Assembly: GCF_901709675.1 (NCBI RefSeq)
Contig: NC_051100.1
Span: 12,382,286 to 12,446,285, forward strand
DNA from: Syngnathus acus
Taxonomy: Eukaryota > Chordata > Actinopteri > Syngnathiformes > Syngnathidae
Length of the DNA stretch: 64,000 bases
Direction of reading: 5' to 3'
Made by a program: the position numbers and the translations under genes. The notes below the pieces were generated by a model, which ran no database searches, was not told the origin of the DNA, and saw nothing but the letters and a program-made list of their open reading frames with translations. Positions 33,001-45,815 of the stretch are shown here, one piece after another. Position 1 is the first letter of the stretch, and each line of letters opens with the position of its first letter.

Positions 33001-36000
33001 TTAAGGGCATTTTAATGGAGACAAATCAACAAATTGAGCAGTCCCAAGCTTGCTCGCGGAACAGAAGTGTTCCAGGGGGCGGCGCGGCGCGGCGGCCAGC
33101 ACTTACTTGAAGGGGTGTCCCTCGTCGGACTTCTGGATGGCCTGAAGGACACCTTTGTAGATGCGGAAGCAGACTGTGACGGAGAGCAGCGCCAGGCCAA
33201 TGTAGGAGAACACACTGACGATGCTGCACACGGTCAGTGACAGCAGCAGCAGCAGCGCCGCGCCGAACACCGCACCCGTTGTCTTCACATCGCGCCAGTA
33301 CACCAGATCCACCACTGGGAAAGATGCCAACCAACCCAAAAACAAAACCAAGCAAAACAGCACAGCGTCAACATTATCATTTGGAGTAACCACCGAAAAC
33401 TGCAACTAATAATGTGCTCAGTTAGTGGTTTGCTTCTGGCCATGCTCATAAGTCAAAATGCTAGATCATCTTCCCGCGCCGAAATGAAAGGGAATGCTAA
33501 TGTGTCCCAGCCTTGTCTGAAGGCAATTAATTCATGGAATAATCAATAGAATAATAAGAGTGACAACCTAACGTGTTGTGATGTATATTTTGACAAAGAA
33601 AATGCCACTCCAATACTTGAGTGACAACCTAACGTGTTGTGTATTTTGACAAGGAAAAATGTCACTCCGACACTTTATGAAAAGGTTTCTGACATTACAT
33701 AATTTAAAAAAAATTAAACCATTTTTGTCACGACAACATTTATTTGTGCCAGTGGGGAGTTCAGCAACAGCCGACTGTTCCGGGAGACCTCTCAATGGGC
33801 AGCTCATCAATGCGGCACTATTAGTCATTCTATGGAGAGAATGAACACCATGACAGTGAGTACTGTTCCATGTGTTGCCGCATTGTTTCTTTTCAACCTG
33901 TCAGCAGTATGCAGCCTCAAGGGTAGTAAGGTTTGAAACACGAGGTGCAGCTATCAGCTTTCTCTTGGATTTTAGTAAACTTCAACTGCGAGTGCCAATA
34001 ATTGACACCTTGTTGATGCAAATCCACACTTTTTGCAGATTTGTACTTCAATATTAGTACCAAGGCACCTGACTACGAACCACTTCGTTCTAAAGACGCG
34101 ACAACAATAACGCCATGGAGAGCGCTCCCGGGAACAAGCGGTCGCAAAACTACTTTCCTCTTCCTGTCGGCATCAAAATGCCGACATCACAGAAAAGGAT
34201 GAGTGAATAATATCCGCAGAGCTGAAAGCGGCTCAAAATGCGGAGGCGGCCCACAAGTGGACAACGATGACGAAAGGGGGAAGAAAAGAGGCGGTACCGC
34301 GCGGTCCAAATGTGGCCGCTTATGGTCTCGGGAGGGCTAGCACCGCCGAAGCCCGGGCTAAAAATAGAGCCCGCATAAGCGAGCTCAGCCACGGTCGCTG
34401 ATCCCGTCGGTGCGCCGCGCCGGGGGTCATTTTGTTACCATCCGTCCGGGTCAAAACCATCGCGAACCACCCACCGCCTTGTGGACCCAATCACCAGGCG
34501 GCGGTCGAGTTATCCTAACAAAACGTCTTGCCGTCCTGCCATGACCTCCGCAAGAGAGGGGGGTTGATCGGGGCTCTGACTGACCCGGCCGGCTGCCGCT
34601 CTTCATTCGCCTGCACGCACGCCTCGGCGACACAAAGGCAAAGCGACCGCTCTCAGCGACTATACACGAGCCTAAGACTGAATCAAACGTGCCGATTTTA
34701 CTGACCCTGCTTGGCGTCCATGTTAAACCTCTGCGGAAACACGCAGCTGCCACCCGGAGGCTCCGCCCACTACCTCACGACTGCGCACGCGCGGTTTGGC
34801 GCATCTCGCTAAGAGATGCGCGCGCTCGTCTGACGCGAGAACGGGACGCGCACATGCGCCGTTGTGTCTCTCGCGTCTTGAATGAGAAGCTTCGAGAGAG
34901 GAGGCGGGAGAGAGCGACAGAGGGTGGGGGGATGGCCAAACGTTTGTGCTCAAGGGTCACGTCGGAGTTAAAAATAATAATAAAAAATGAACACGGCATA
35001 CCGAGGTCAAGCTTTGAGTTTAAATGCGTTTACGCTATTTAAAAAAAGTTTTATTTTCAATGTTTCCTTAACTGTACAATTAATTATAATGAAAATGCAT
35101 ACATTTGTTTTGTTTTACTCCAATTGTCATCTTGTGTCAGACGAACAAAGCATCTGATTTCAAGTCCATTATAGCACCATCCACTGGATGTTGCCCAAAT
35201 GTGCAGCTCAGCCAACTGGTTAGCTCACAAGCCATCGAAACATTCTGTGCAAGGCAATACAATTACACTCGATAGTCACTGCAATGAAACATTTGACACA
35301 TTTTTGTGGACGTTAAACAAGTGGCCTGGCAAAACAAGGGGCAGCAGAATGGAGAAGAGAGGCTCAGATCAAAAACATTAAGTATGGTGTGCCACCTTGT
35401 GCTGCTGGAGCCCATCTCAGTTGACTTGGGGCAAGAGCCCAGGTCACAAGCCACAGACTACCATTCACACCAGCTAATGTTGCAGTTTTTTCTTTTTTTT
35501 GCCTAACATTTGTTTTTTTCAAATACGGAAGGGTTAGGGTGAAGTACCCAAACAGAATTGCATAGAAATTCTCCCGATCATAGTTGACGCCTTTCAGAGT
35601 TATTTTACAGACAAACGTGTAAATGTCTCTTGTTCATGAGAATGCCTCTTGTTCACGAGCATGCCTCTGAAAGGCTCGTACCTCCCCTTCTGCCGTCCAC
35701 CTTTGGACACAGTGCAAGTGCGGACAAAGGTCCCAGGCTGGATGTTGCAATGGTAACCAACAACTCCCGGCTCTCGCGCGTGCGCACGCACACGCACAAG
35801 CGCACAAACGCATGCAAACACGCACAACTGTAGAAGGAAAACTTGCACAAGCAGGACACATTTGTTAGATGCTACTGGCTAACTGGATTGCTTACTACAT
35901 TGGCGCTATAGTTCACGTTGGATGAAGTCAGACAACTAAATCAGTCATTGAACACTCACAATCCCTTTGACGAAGCATCGCAAAGAAGCATGCTCCATCC

Positions 36001-39000
36001 AGACGCGAGAAGACGACACGAGTGCAGTAAATCAACGACAGGCGTGTCGACATCATTGTGACAAGAAGTGAAGCAAGATAGATGTCGGCGCACCGAGGAC
36101 AAGACAAACAAGAAGTAAAGCAACCACAATGTCTGCATACCCTGCTGCCTCCAAGCAGCTTTGCTCGTGTCTGCGTGTGCTGTCTGCATGCCAGATGCTC
36201 ACAAGCACACATTCCACATGAACTGCCGCTGCCACTGCACTGGCAGCGAGGAAGAGGGAAGAGAAGTCGGGTGGGGAGGGGCAGTGTCAAGTGAGCAGTC
36301 AGCTGATCGTCCGCCCCCAGCGCTCTGACGCAGCAACAAAAAGAGCCTCGGCCCTCCGTTCATTCTTTAGCAATGAAAGCAAGCCCCCCCCCCTGCACCC
36401 TCAAGATGACTCTTTCTTGAACACACTGGCCCAAAAATAGGCAGACACTTTCTAATGTCTTCACTTGACTACTAATCCTCCTCAGCAATCTCCAACGTTG
36501 CGACATTCTTTTGCGCAACACTCTGACAAACAGCACCACAAGCTCACGCTTCTTAAACAGGCTTTCACTTACGGACGTTCTCAAAGCTTTGCACTGACTT
36601 GCTCATTCACCTCCCGATGACACAGCAGGAGGAGCAGAGCAACTTGTTACTTGGACACAGCGGCCGGGGATGGAACCCAGATCCAACGGGTTAGGAGACG
36701 ACCACTCTTACACCGGGCTGCCCATTAGAGCCGGGAGCGCCTTCTTGCGTTTCAACACTCGGCTGTTATGCATTGGGACGCCTTAGGCCCTAACGGGTTA
36801 ACCGCTTCAAAATTGTGTTTGGAATAAAATAAAACACAACCTTTTTGAGGTGATGCGTAGGCAGTATTGGAGGGCAGGTCTGCTCTCTTTATCACAGGCC
36901 TGTGAGCGAGTGTTGACTTTTAGATGAGCATTGTAGCTCATGTAGCTTGTGTAATAACATTTCAATTGTTCTGTTGGAGCAAAAATGCCAAAAATGAATG
37001 GGTTCAACAAACAAAAGAAATGCAAAAAGCGTGCATGGTCTAAAGTGAAGGAGACATCATGGAGATTGTGATGGCAATAACATAAAAAGAGGGAGAAAAC
37101 AAAGAAGAACAAACGAGTGATGATGAAGCAAATGAAAAGTGAACGTGGAAGGGGGCGGGGCATGATGGTGGTGGTGGTGGTCCATGCCCAAAGACATTTT
37201 GTTTACCTGCCGAGATGTTCACGCTTGGCATCTTGAAAGGTTTGCTGCCCTCCGCACTCTTCTGTGGCATCGCCTCTTCCGGTTTAACAAGAGCGGAATG
37301 GACGGGCTTGGTTTGGGCTGGCAGCTCCTGAACACTGAGTTTGTCCAGCTCGGTCTTGCTCTTCTGAGAAGCGGACTGGGTTAGGAGTCGGTACGAGCTC
37401 GGACTCTGAGCTCCTGCGACCGTTTCGGGAAGAACTGGCGCAGATGCACAAAGTGAGCTCACATCCTCATCCATGGGGATCTCTGGGGCATTGGGGACGG
37501 CCAACGTGGAAGTCTCAAGAGCCTCAAGAAACTCATCAATGACTCCCTTGGGTGGTCTCTCAATGAACTCAAATTCTTCAGATGACACCTCGTGCTCAGA
37601 AACCTCTTCAGCCACCTCGGGCTCCTCCACCTCCATGCCGGTATTGCTCTTCTCCACCTGGAAGCCGGCAGGGTTCTTGGCCATGGCGTCCAGGACTGGA
37701 GACAGAGAATCTGCGGTTGGCGACTCCGAATCGGAATCTTCAACGCGGGCTTTCGCGCTTTCAAAGTCGAGACGCTCAAACATTTCCGTCATCTTGGGAG
37801 AAACGTGACTTGAGAAGCAATCTTCCTGCTCAACTTTAATAGGTTGTTCTACTTTCACTGGGGATGTTTCCTCAGCCTCTTTGACAAAATCAAACGCACC
37901 AAAACCTTTCAGGTCATCATCTTTTGCTTTGTCTGACACTTTCACATCCATCTCATCCGCCATCTCCTTAAGCAGAGACACTTTAGCCTCCAGAGCAAAG
38001 GGGTTTTTAGCAGACAGGTTGATTGGGGGATTGGGTGACTCCATCATCCTACGCTCAAGAATGGGGCTCTGTTCCTCTGGGCTTCCCTCAGAGGAGCCAG
38101 AGTCCAGTTTGTCAGGGTTGAGTGGGGAAGACTTCAGGATGTCTGGAAGCGACAGCGGCAGAGTGCCATCCTCTTCCTCCTCTTCTTCATCATCTTCCTC
38201 TTCCAGACCTGACGAGAAATGGTCCACTGGCCGCATGAGGGAATCAATGGTCTTCATGCCCGTCTCAAATGTTTTCCCCTCATCGAAGAATGACGGCGGT
38301 CTATCCTGGAGTTCTTCAGGTTGTCTGTAATGGACAAGATCTGGAGTGGGAATCTCTGACACTTTCGTGGCCTTGGTGTCAGCTTTGGATTCCCTAAAGT
38401 TGCAGGAGCCACTGTCTAACAGCGGGGGAAAGCCCTCAAACGGGTTATTCTTCTTCCCTTCCAACATCAAGTCGTCATCTTCATCTGAAGAGTTGCAACG
38501 CAGCTCTTGCTCGTATGCGGAGGAGCCAATGGTGGCGGCTTCCTTGGAAAAGGAATCCATAGAGACCTTAGAGTTGTCGTGCGATGCTTGGAATGGTGTA
38601 TCCCAGTGCTCTGTTGGGTTAGAGGAAGCAATGTGAGACTTGGCAACTGTCTGGGGGGTCACAGGGGAGGCTTGCGAACTAGGATGCTTCTCCTCAGGGG
38701 AGAAAGACACGCCGCTGTCTTCACATGGAACGTGAGGCCCCGGCTCTTTACCTAAGCTCAGGTAAGGACCAGTTAACTGACTTTGTTCACCCCTATTCCG
38801 ACTATGCCCGGGTCCAGGGTCTTTGTCGTCATCATCCTGGGGCATTTTCTTGGCCTGAGCAGACAAGGAGCCTTGGGGTACAGCAGATCCTGGAAGATGG
38901 GGTTGCTTGGGGCTCTCGGTCAAAGAGAGCTCTTCCAGGGAATCGGGGGAGTGGAGAGGGGAGATGGGAGCAGGGGAATCACCCTTCTGCCCAAGTTCTT

Positions 39001-42000
39001 GAGAAGAAAGGGAGGTGGGAGAACGCAATACAGCACATATCAAAAGAAACTCCATTGTCTACAGTAGATCCCAAATTGAAAGATTTTTGGAGCTCAAGAC
39101 CAGACAAGTGCTGCTGAAAGCTCAACTGTGGTTTGTGGACATGCTCGTGGACGCCATCGTGCCAATTTCTTTTTCATTGGTTTCTTGCTGAGACAACTTA
39201 AAACATTGGACTACTTTATAGCTAATATTCAACCTTAGTGGGAAAGTAACCCTAACGACTGATGAGAAATCCTACAGCTTGTGATCTTGCAAGGTTTTTG
39301 AGGCCAGTGATGACCGTCCGCAGACGAGACTTTGCAGCATTTGTCTGGGCTCCATCAACACATACGTGTTGGTACACAAGGGTCGCTCAATGTCTGTCCC
39401 AGGTCTGGCGCCACTAATCCATGTTAGGTGTGGCTGACAAACATTTGTATAATGATTCTGTTCAAAGCGCAATACATGAAAATTAACAGCTGTAATGTCT
39501 TTGAGAGCATTGAAGAGAACCATTGGCTACATACAGACTACATTCACTGCTGACAAATGCTAACAGTCACAAGAACAATGGCACAACATCATGGGTGTCT
39601 CATGCTGCAGGAGTAGAAGCCTACTTGTGGCATGCACTAAGGTTTTTTTTTTTTTTGGACGGAAATACAGTGGCAACGACAGTACAGTGACGACAAACAC
39701 AAAGAGGAGGCGGTGGGAAGACAAAGGAGCAGAAAGAACTTGCCTGTAGGGAATTGCATCAGAGGCTGAGGCTTAGGAGGAGCAGAAGAAGCATCTGCAG
39801 GAGAAATGACAGAAAGCGGCAGAGTCCAAAATCAGTCAGCAGAAGTGAACCGAGTGTCAGTCTTTGTCACGTAAGCTTGAGTCAGACCACTTCCTGACTC
39901 ATCAAGCTCGCAAATGGGACGTCCCCTTACAGCAGTGTCCTCGGCGGAGACGAGAGGGGGACAAACGAATGCGCAACGAGGGAGAAACAAAAATGGCAAT
40001 ATTAAAGCCGCCGGCAGAGATCAAATCTCCTTCATCGCAAAAAAAATTTGGTCAACATCTGACCTTGTGAAGCTCAGTTGCCAGGCCGGGCCAACATTTT
40101 GCTGCATAGACAATACATTATCTCTATTGTCAATTCCAATGACTCAGCGCATTATGAGTCAGCAATACGCGGACCGTGACAGTGTTAAAAGTTGGACCCG
40201 AAGGCAAGATGTTCTGGTCTCATTTGGTGGTCCGTCTGTTCGTCAGCTCCTGCGTATATCAGCACGGTAACCAACAGGACCCGGGAAATCCCATATGTGA
40301 CCAGGACACGGCAGACGACAAACAATCCAAGTAATCCAACTGACCCGACGCCTGGGTGACACTCTGATGGCTGCCAGTGACCCAAAACAAGCATGTAGGT
40401 CAATTACAGCACCTGTCATTCAAAGTTACTCACAAGAAACAACCAGGAAGCACAGCTTGAGTTGGCAGATCAGACACTAGAGCATTAAGGAGCTTTGAGG
40501 AAGTCAGAACCGCACAACCAAAATTTCCTCCCGTAGAGAAAGCCGTACAGGGAACTTCTACGTGTCCAAATGTAGCAACTAAACCCAAACCAAGAATTTG
40601 GATTTGTAGTCGTTAGGCCAGAACGTGGGAATAAAGTTTCTGGAAAGGTGCGCTTCTAACTGCTCACCAAGACATCCGAAGGACGATCCACGAATGCTTC
40701 GGTTTGCAACACATTGACAGAGGGCGCCAAAAATAAAAACAATTTCATTTTGTCTGAGAGGGACAACAGATTTCAGCGCAACAGGGTCTTACAGAGTAGT
40801 TACAGCTTTGATAGCCCTTGATAGACCCTTTCACACTGCCCATCAAAGGCAACATTTTAAGTCTAGACAAGAGCAACACCTATTGAGTCATTGTTATTTG
40901 CTAAAGAGAAAAGGGGCACTGGCAATTATAAAATGAAAAGATTTAAACCAACAGTATTTGAGAAAATGAAATGAATTTAAGCTAAAGATGCTAAGTGAAG
41001 CCTAGCAGCGTCTTTGTTCAGAAAGGTTGCTGTTTAGTAAATCAGGCGGCCCCGCCCTGACTCGCCCCCACCCTCTCTCTCTCTCTCTCGTACACTGCAG
41101 GCAGGCGGGCAGGGCAGGCCAGCAGGCAGACAGGCTTTTTCCATGCCTCCAGGACCTTTTGCCTGCAATTTGCCTAATCTCTTGTACAAAGTCGCCTTGC
41201 ATCCAACATATTACACAGATTCATTTCTTCATTCATTTTGCCCCCGGACGCTCACACTTATCACAACAGAGCCTCTCTGCTAACTACCAGTTTTCGGTGT
41301 GGTCGTTAAAAGGGGTGATTTGTGACACGGGCAGATGATGAACGCTAACACAGCTTGGTTGTAGCCACAAGGCACGAGGGCAGGATCTTGGTGTTATCAG
41401 GGAGGGGATGCTGGCAGAAAGAAATGGGTGGCGACGCCTAGAAGATTCTTTTGTTGTGACTAATCTGATCATTGGGCTTCCTTTATCAGACAGCCTCACG
41501 TCTGAGCCAACTGACATGACTTGCACGTTGACTCCAAAGTAACAAAATCCTTCAGCACCTGTCAAAAGAGCATAAGGACAAGATGGCAACAAGCAGATAT
41601 GTGAAGGAACAACCATGAGCTCCCATTTTAATGGCCAAACGTCAACAAGCTCCTTGGGAGTGACCGGCACCTGCGTCAACTTACGCTTTGGGGGATAGGT
41701 CACATCTTCACTTATAAACACGAGGAAGATGTTTCTATTCCCGGTACGCAAGTGCTTTAAGCGTTTATATCGCTGTCGTTTTGCTAGGAGTGCCAGAAAA
41801 GGGGCGATTCAGCTTGTCCGACAAAGGAACTAGGTTGGCCCTAGCATGGGGGCTGGCAAAAACAGATGGACGCTGCTCATCAGATCAAAAAAATTGTCTT
41901 CGGGAACATGGACATGAAGTTTATTCTCTACTACTTAAACGCATCAGATAGAATGGGAGAGTGTGAGAATGGGAGATTTTTGGCCTCAAACTACCCAATG

Positions 42001-43066
42001 ATGCAGCACACGTCCTGCGCATCCAAACAGGCGGGCCGCGTCACAATCCATCAGCCCAGGGCGGACGACGTCCGCAAACACACGTTAAATGCTTCCCTTT
42101 CCTTTAACTTGACTTTTCCCCCCCAAAGTCCCTAGCTTACTGTCATTCGCTGTCAACACTCCGGCTTTTTGTCACCGCAAATAGTCGTCAAGCAAGCACG
42201 GCGAACCGACGATTACCCGCAAGCTAAGCAGCTAACTGGCTAAAGCAGCAAGCTCAACCGTCGAACCCACTAAATTAGCCTCATTAGAGATGTTTGCGCA
42301 AACGTTAATGTTCTCCCAACCAGCCCACCTATGTGACTGAGCCCCGGCCCCAGCGGGCTGTGCGAGACTTGTCCAGACGTCAAAAAGCGGAATCAATTGT
42401 CCGAGCTGGCGTCCATTTCGCCCACAAAATAATGTCTCGGGTCGCTCGCCCTCCAAAACACATCAAAACGCACAAAAAAACAACCAAACAAACAACCCCA
42501 TCAAACCGCCACCTGGTGGATGACGAGACGTCTTTTAACGCGCCTGGATACTCACAAGATGTCGGAGCTGGCTGTGTGTGGGACGCTGGCTGCGCTGCGT
42601 GTGCGGGGGATGGCGCTACTGGCTGGGCTGGAGCCGCCGCGGGGTGGGCGTCGCTCTCTGGACAAACCTGTGGCTCCGCTTCACCACTGGCCTCGGGAGC
42701 TGAAGGCGTGCGAGGGAAGCTGGAGTCTGGCATTGATTTCTCCCCATCATCATCCTCCTCCTCCTCCTCCCCTTCTTCGTCCCTCACTTGCGGCACCGGT
42801 TCCGGCTGCGGGTCCAGTGAGGCGGGCTCCTCTTCAGGGGTTTCCGTGAACCAGTGAGTCTCACCATCTTCAGCCATGTGCCGCTCCAGGGCGACCTGGG
42901 CTCCGCCGACTAAGTCCACGATGTCGTCCAGGTTGAAGAGGTCCTGCTTGGGCTGTTGATCCAGCGGCACGCCGGTGTAAAGTTCGGGCTCGGCCCGATA
43001 GTGGTGGATCTCGTCGCTGAAGAGAGCCGAGCTGGACGACACTTGCTGCTCCTCGTTGTCTGCCAT
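30078..43066 (-). CDS. rtn4: Reticulon-4 (Nogo) long form, nine coding exons
   Basis: ER membrane protein that shapes tubules. Minus-strand exons: 43066-42556, 39794-39744, 38997-37207, 33314-33107, 32510-32372, 32297-32228, 31491-31445, 30538-30480 and 30120-30078. All phases agree and give 972 residues. Residues 1-170 are acidic ([15 protein letters not shown]); exon 3 (596 codons) is a long acidic low-complexity region in the position of the Nogo-A-specific exon. From about residue 785 the reticulon homology domain follows: [18 protein letters not shown], first hydrophobic hairpin, [20 protein letters not shown], the 66-residue loop, [15 protein letters not shown], second hairpin ([17 protein letters not shown]), and a C-terminus KRKAE with an ER-retention dilysine motif. 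IYKG.[13 protein letters not shown] and MKRKAE fit RTN4 rather than RTN1, 2 or 3. The second intron starts GC, not GT. Whether it is the fish a or b copy is not settled. Confidence 0.92.
30856..30974. repeat. Intronic direct repeat, copy 1
   Basis: GCAGACTGTCCAAACTGGGA through CAGGGGGGTCCCTTACATCAG, matched at 31966-32084 with about 85-90% identity by eye. The two copies bracket rtn4 exon 31445-31491. Confidence 0.85.
31966..32084. repeat. Intronic direct repeat, copy 2
   Basis: Second copy of the unit at 30856-30974, same orientation, in the next rtn4 intron. Confidence 0.85.
33561..33682. repeat. Two-copy tandem duplication, about 60 bases
   Basis: GTGACAACCTAACGTGTTGT begins at about 33561 and again at about 33622, each followed by GTATTTTGACAA and GCCACTCC/GTCACTCC. 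It lies in the rtn4 intron upstream (in transcript terms) of the first reticulon-domain exon. Confidence 0.85.
34080..34950 (-). promoter_or_regulatory. CpG-rich candidate internal promoter of rtn4
   Basis: A GC- and CpG-dense segment in an otherwise AT-rich intron, centred on the alternative first exon. It probably drives the short isoform. No individual factor sites are claimed. Confidence 0.5.
34706..34721 (-). CDS. rtn4: Alternative first coding exon of rtn4 (short Nogo-C-like isoform)
   Basis: ATG at 34721 encodes MDAKQ plus one base, followed by a donor (GG|GTCAGT). The phase matches the acceptor at 33314, so splicing would give [16 protein letters not shown], about 194 residues in total. 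Vertebrate RTN4 has a short isoform made from an internal promoter with such a tiny N-terminus, and the surrounding 34.1-34.95 kb is CpG-rich as expected for a promoter. No transcript evidence is available from sequence alone. Confidence 0.7.
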
Positions 43067-43440
43067 CTTTCTTTGTCCAACTCGGGTTAACAGTAAAGTT
43101 TCAGAGGCGCGCGCCTGACAGAAAAATCCACTTCTTACACAAGAACTGCGAGGTCGATTTTGACGCTCTTGTCGCTCAAGTGTTCCCTGGACGCCAGACG
43201 CAGACAAAGTTTGGATTTGGACTCTTTCAGCACACGGACAGACAGTCAAACCCGAGTCTGGACGGGAAGCGCCAAGTTGAAGAGGCAAAGAGGAGGATTT
43301 GTTCCGACCAATCAGAGTCCGATTACACCTTGTTGACATGCAGAATGATCAATCAGGCCGGTCCACTGCTGGCCGCGCCCATCGGGGGCGGGGACTCGCC
43401 AGTAAATGGAGAAGTTTGAGTTAGTCAAGCGTTACACAAC
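43067..43440 (-). promoter_or_regulatory. Candidate promoter and 5' UTR of long rtn4
   Basis: GC-rich sequence directly upstream of the ATG at 43066, with a GGGGGCGGGG box at 43385-43394 and a CCAAT-type CCAATCAGAG at about 43308. The start site was not located. Confidence 0.4.
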
Positions 43441-45414
43441 ATCATCGGCAGTGAGTTCACCACTCCCCCAGCAACGCTTTGCAATAAGGCAAAGAAGACG
43501 TGGCAGGCAGAGAACAAAGCTTAGCTTATGATAAACTTCATAGTTATAACATACCTCAAGTAGCTACAAGAAATGACATGTCTTTTTTCACATGTACACT
43601 AAACACTTGAGCCCAGACGCAAACATTGGGGGGGGGGGGGGGGAAAGCAAGTATTTGATGCCAACGTTAATTGCTTTTTAATTGTAAATATGTCACATTT
43701 GGATCACAAAACCTTTTACCCTTTCAAATTCATCTTTCAAGATTAGCTTGAAAAATAAGATATAAAGTGGCGGTTACGTCCCCTTTGCAAAGTGTTAAAA
43801 AAAATCTCTTCTCATCAATAGCCAGACTGCTTACATTTATTTGCTTTCCTGAGCCATGCCAAACGTGCTGTACATATGTAGCCAAGACTTTGTAACTTCC
43901 ACTAACAGCCCTGTCTAAACTTAGCTCCTCCCTGTGATACAAAGGTTTTCGAAGAGTTGATTGAAGAGTATATCGTGTCAAATGGTTACTTGACACCATT
44001 TACTACTTTATAGCCAGCTAGCTATAAAGCTAGCCAGCTGGCTATAAAGTAGTAAACAAAATTTTAAACACACAATTGTGTTCCTATCATTCATCAAATC
44101 ACTTGCGGGAATCAAACTCACGGTGTCAGCACACAAGACAGGCAAGTGCACCCCTACACCATCAGCGACTCCCGCCATGACCGATATTTCAAACTTTGCT
44201 CTTGCTTTTGGAAAGAAATGTAAATGGTAAAATGACAACGTTCATTCAATTTCAGTTTGAAAGGTAAAGTTAGACGTCATCCGACCTGTCCATACCTATT
44301 TCTAGCATGGAAGCACACATGGGTGAAAGCACATACGACTACTCTGAATAACATGAGACGGCGGGAGGACGGGGGCGATAGATACCATTACAGGATGTCT
44401 GGGTGTGACTCGCTTTGCTCTCTGTGTGACCTTTTGTTCAGGTTATTCCAATCTTGTCCAAATCCTGATATGGGTAGTTCCCAACATTGCAGAAGAACAC
44501 AGGTGGGCAATATATATAAATATGGTTGCCCTCGACCTGAAGCCCACGAGTGTTTAGTTCCATGAGTGACAGTTGTTGCAGGCTGACACACAAAGTTATG
44601 TTTAGTCTGACTGGATGGAGTCAGATGAAGACAGTTGCTTGGATAGCATCGGTTTCTAGTGACACAAACTCAACTGTTTTGCCATCCAGGTGACCCAAAA
44701 GGACAATTGCAACATAGTGCTGCAGCTAACAGACAACACACAGAGTCTTTGTGTCGCCACAGTGGACGAAATGTACACTCCAAGCAAACACACTGACTGA
44801 CGACAAAAGATATGTCTGTTTACTAGTGACCACTCTCCACCGCCATGCAAAACAAATTAAGGGTGCAAAAATCAAACAAAGGCATGAGAGCAAATTACAC
44901 AGATTGACTTGAGTGGAAAACATAAACATCTAGCACAAAGGTGTCTTTTTAAGACCCAGACGTAGTAAAACATGTAAAAAAAAACAAAAAAAAACTTTCA
45001 TATAGTGTGTTGTTAGAGCCCATTGGGCACCATAATGTAGTGTTTGCAAACTTGTCATGTTTTGGGAAGGTTTTATGGACACGTTGTAACGTTACAACGT
45101 TGGGTGGGATGGGTAGCAGAATTTCCTGTGGGCCTCATGTGGTCCTACTCATTGTCTAGTCAAGGTAAACTTATTTGCTCCTATGTTAGACAGCTAAGTT
45201 CATTAACACAGTATGTAACCTGAATAATGACAACATTTAACAATTTTTTTTGTATTTTTATTTTTTTATAAAGCAAAATAAAACAGGATTACATGCGCAA
45301 TGCAAGCAGGCTAGATACACTGGCTCGTAAGTAACGCTCAGTATACTAGGTGCATGCAGAATCAAGGCTAACACTACTTTACATATCAAGCCACTTCATC
45401 TTCTTCCTCCTTCA
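43441..45414. other. No gene seen between rtn4 and the piggyBac remnant
   Basis: AT-rich intergenic DNA with a poly-G run at about 43627-43642 and a perfect hairpin at 43999-44056. No coding frame has protein-like features. Confidence 0.6.
43999..44056. repeat. Perfect 21-base inverted repeat
   Basis: TTTACTACTTTATAGCCAGCT at 43999-44019 is the exact complement of 44036-44056. The 16-base loop is itself partly palindromic (AGCTATAAAGCTAGCC). Confidence 0.95.
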
Positions 45415-45477
45415 TTAGCAGTGATAATCCCAGAAACAGTTCCTGTTGTCTTTGACGCAAAGACGGACATCACACGG

Positions 45478-45777
45478 ACAGCTCAGTGGCCTAGCGGTAG
45501 AGTGTCCGCCCTGAGACTGGAAGGTTTTGGGTTCAAACCCTGGCCGGGTCATACCAAAGACTATAAAAATGGGACCTATTGCCTCCCTGCTTGGCACTCA
45601 GCATTAAGGGTTAGAATTGGGGGATTAGATCACCAAATGATTCCTGAGCGCGGCACCGCTGCTGCTCACTGCTCCCCTCTCCCCCAGAGGATGGATCAAA
45701 ATCACAGGGGGATGGGTTAAATGCAGAGGACAAATTTCACCACACCCAGATGTGTGTGTGACGATAATTGGGACTTT
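45478..45777 (+). repeat. tRNA-derived SINE
   Basis: The head has internal polymerase III promoter boxes: A-box-like TAGCGGTAGAGTG at about 45493 and B-box GGTTCAAACCC at about 45531. The body (GGGGGATTAGATCACCAAAT, CACCGCTGCTGCTCACTGC) and the tail GTGTGTGACGATAATTGGGACTTTAACTT are typical of fish tRNA SINEs. It interrupts the piggyBac C-terminal coding region. Confidence 0.85.
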
Positions 45778-45815
45778 AACTTTTGTAGCACTGCATGTCG
45801 GTGTATCCTGTAGGG

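Noticed and set aside
37473-38330. Plus-strand frames opposite rtn4 exon 3
   Set aside because: They are antisense shadows of the long low-complexity exon, with no protein-family features.
45493-45545. Candidate tRNA gene
   Set aside because: A- and B-box-like motifs are present but the sequence continues into a SINE body and tail, and I could not fold a proper cloverleaf.
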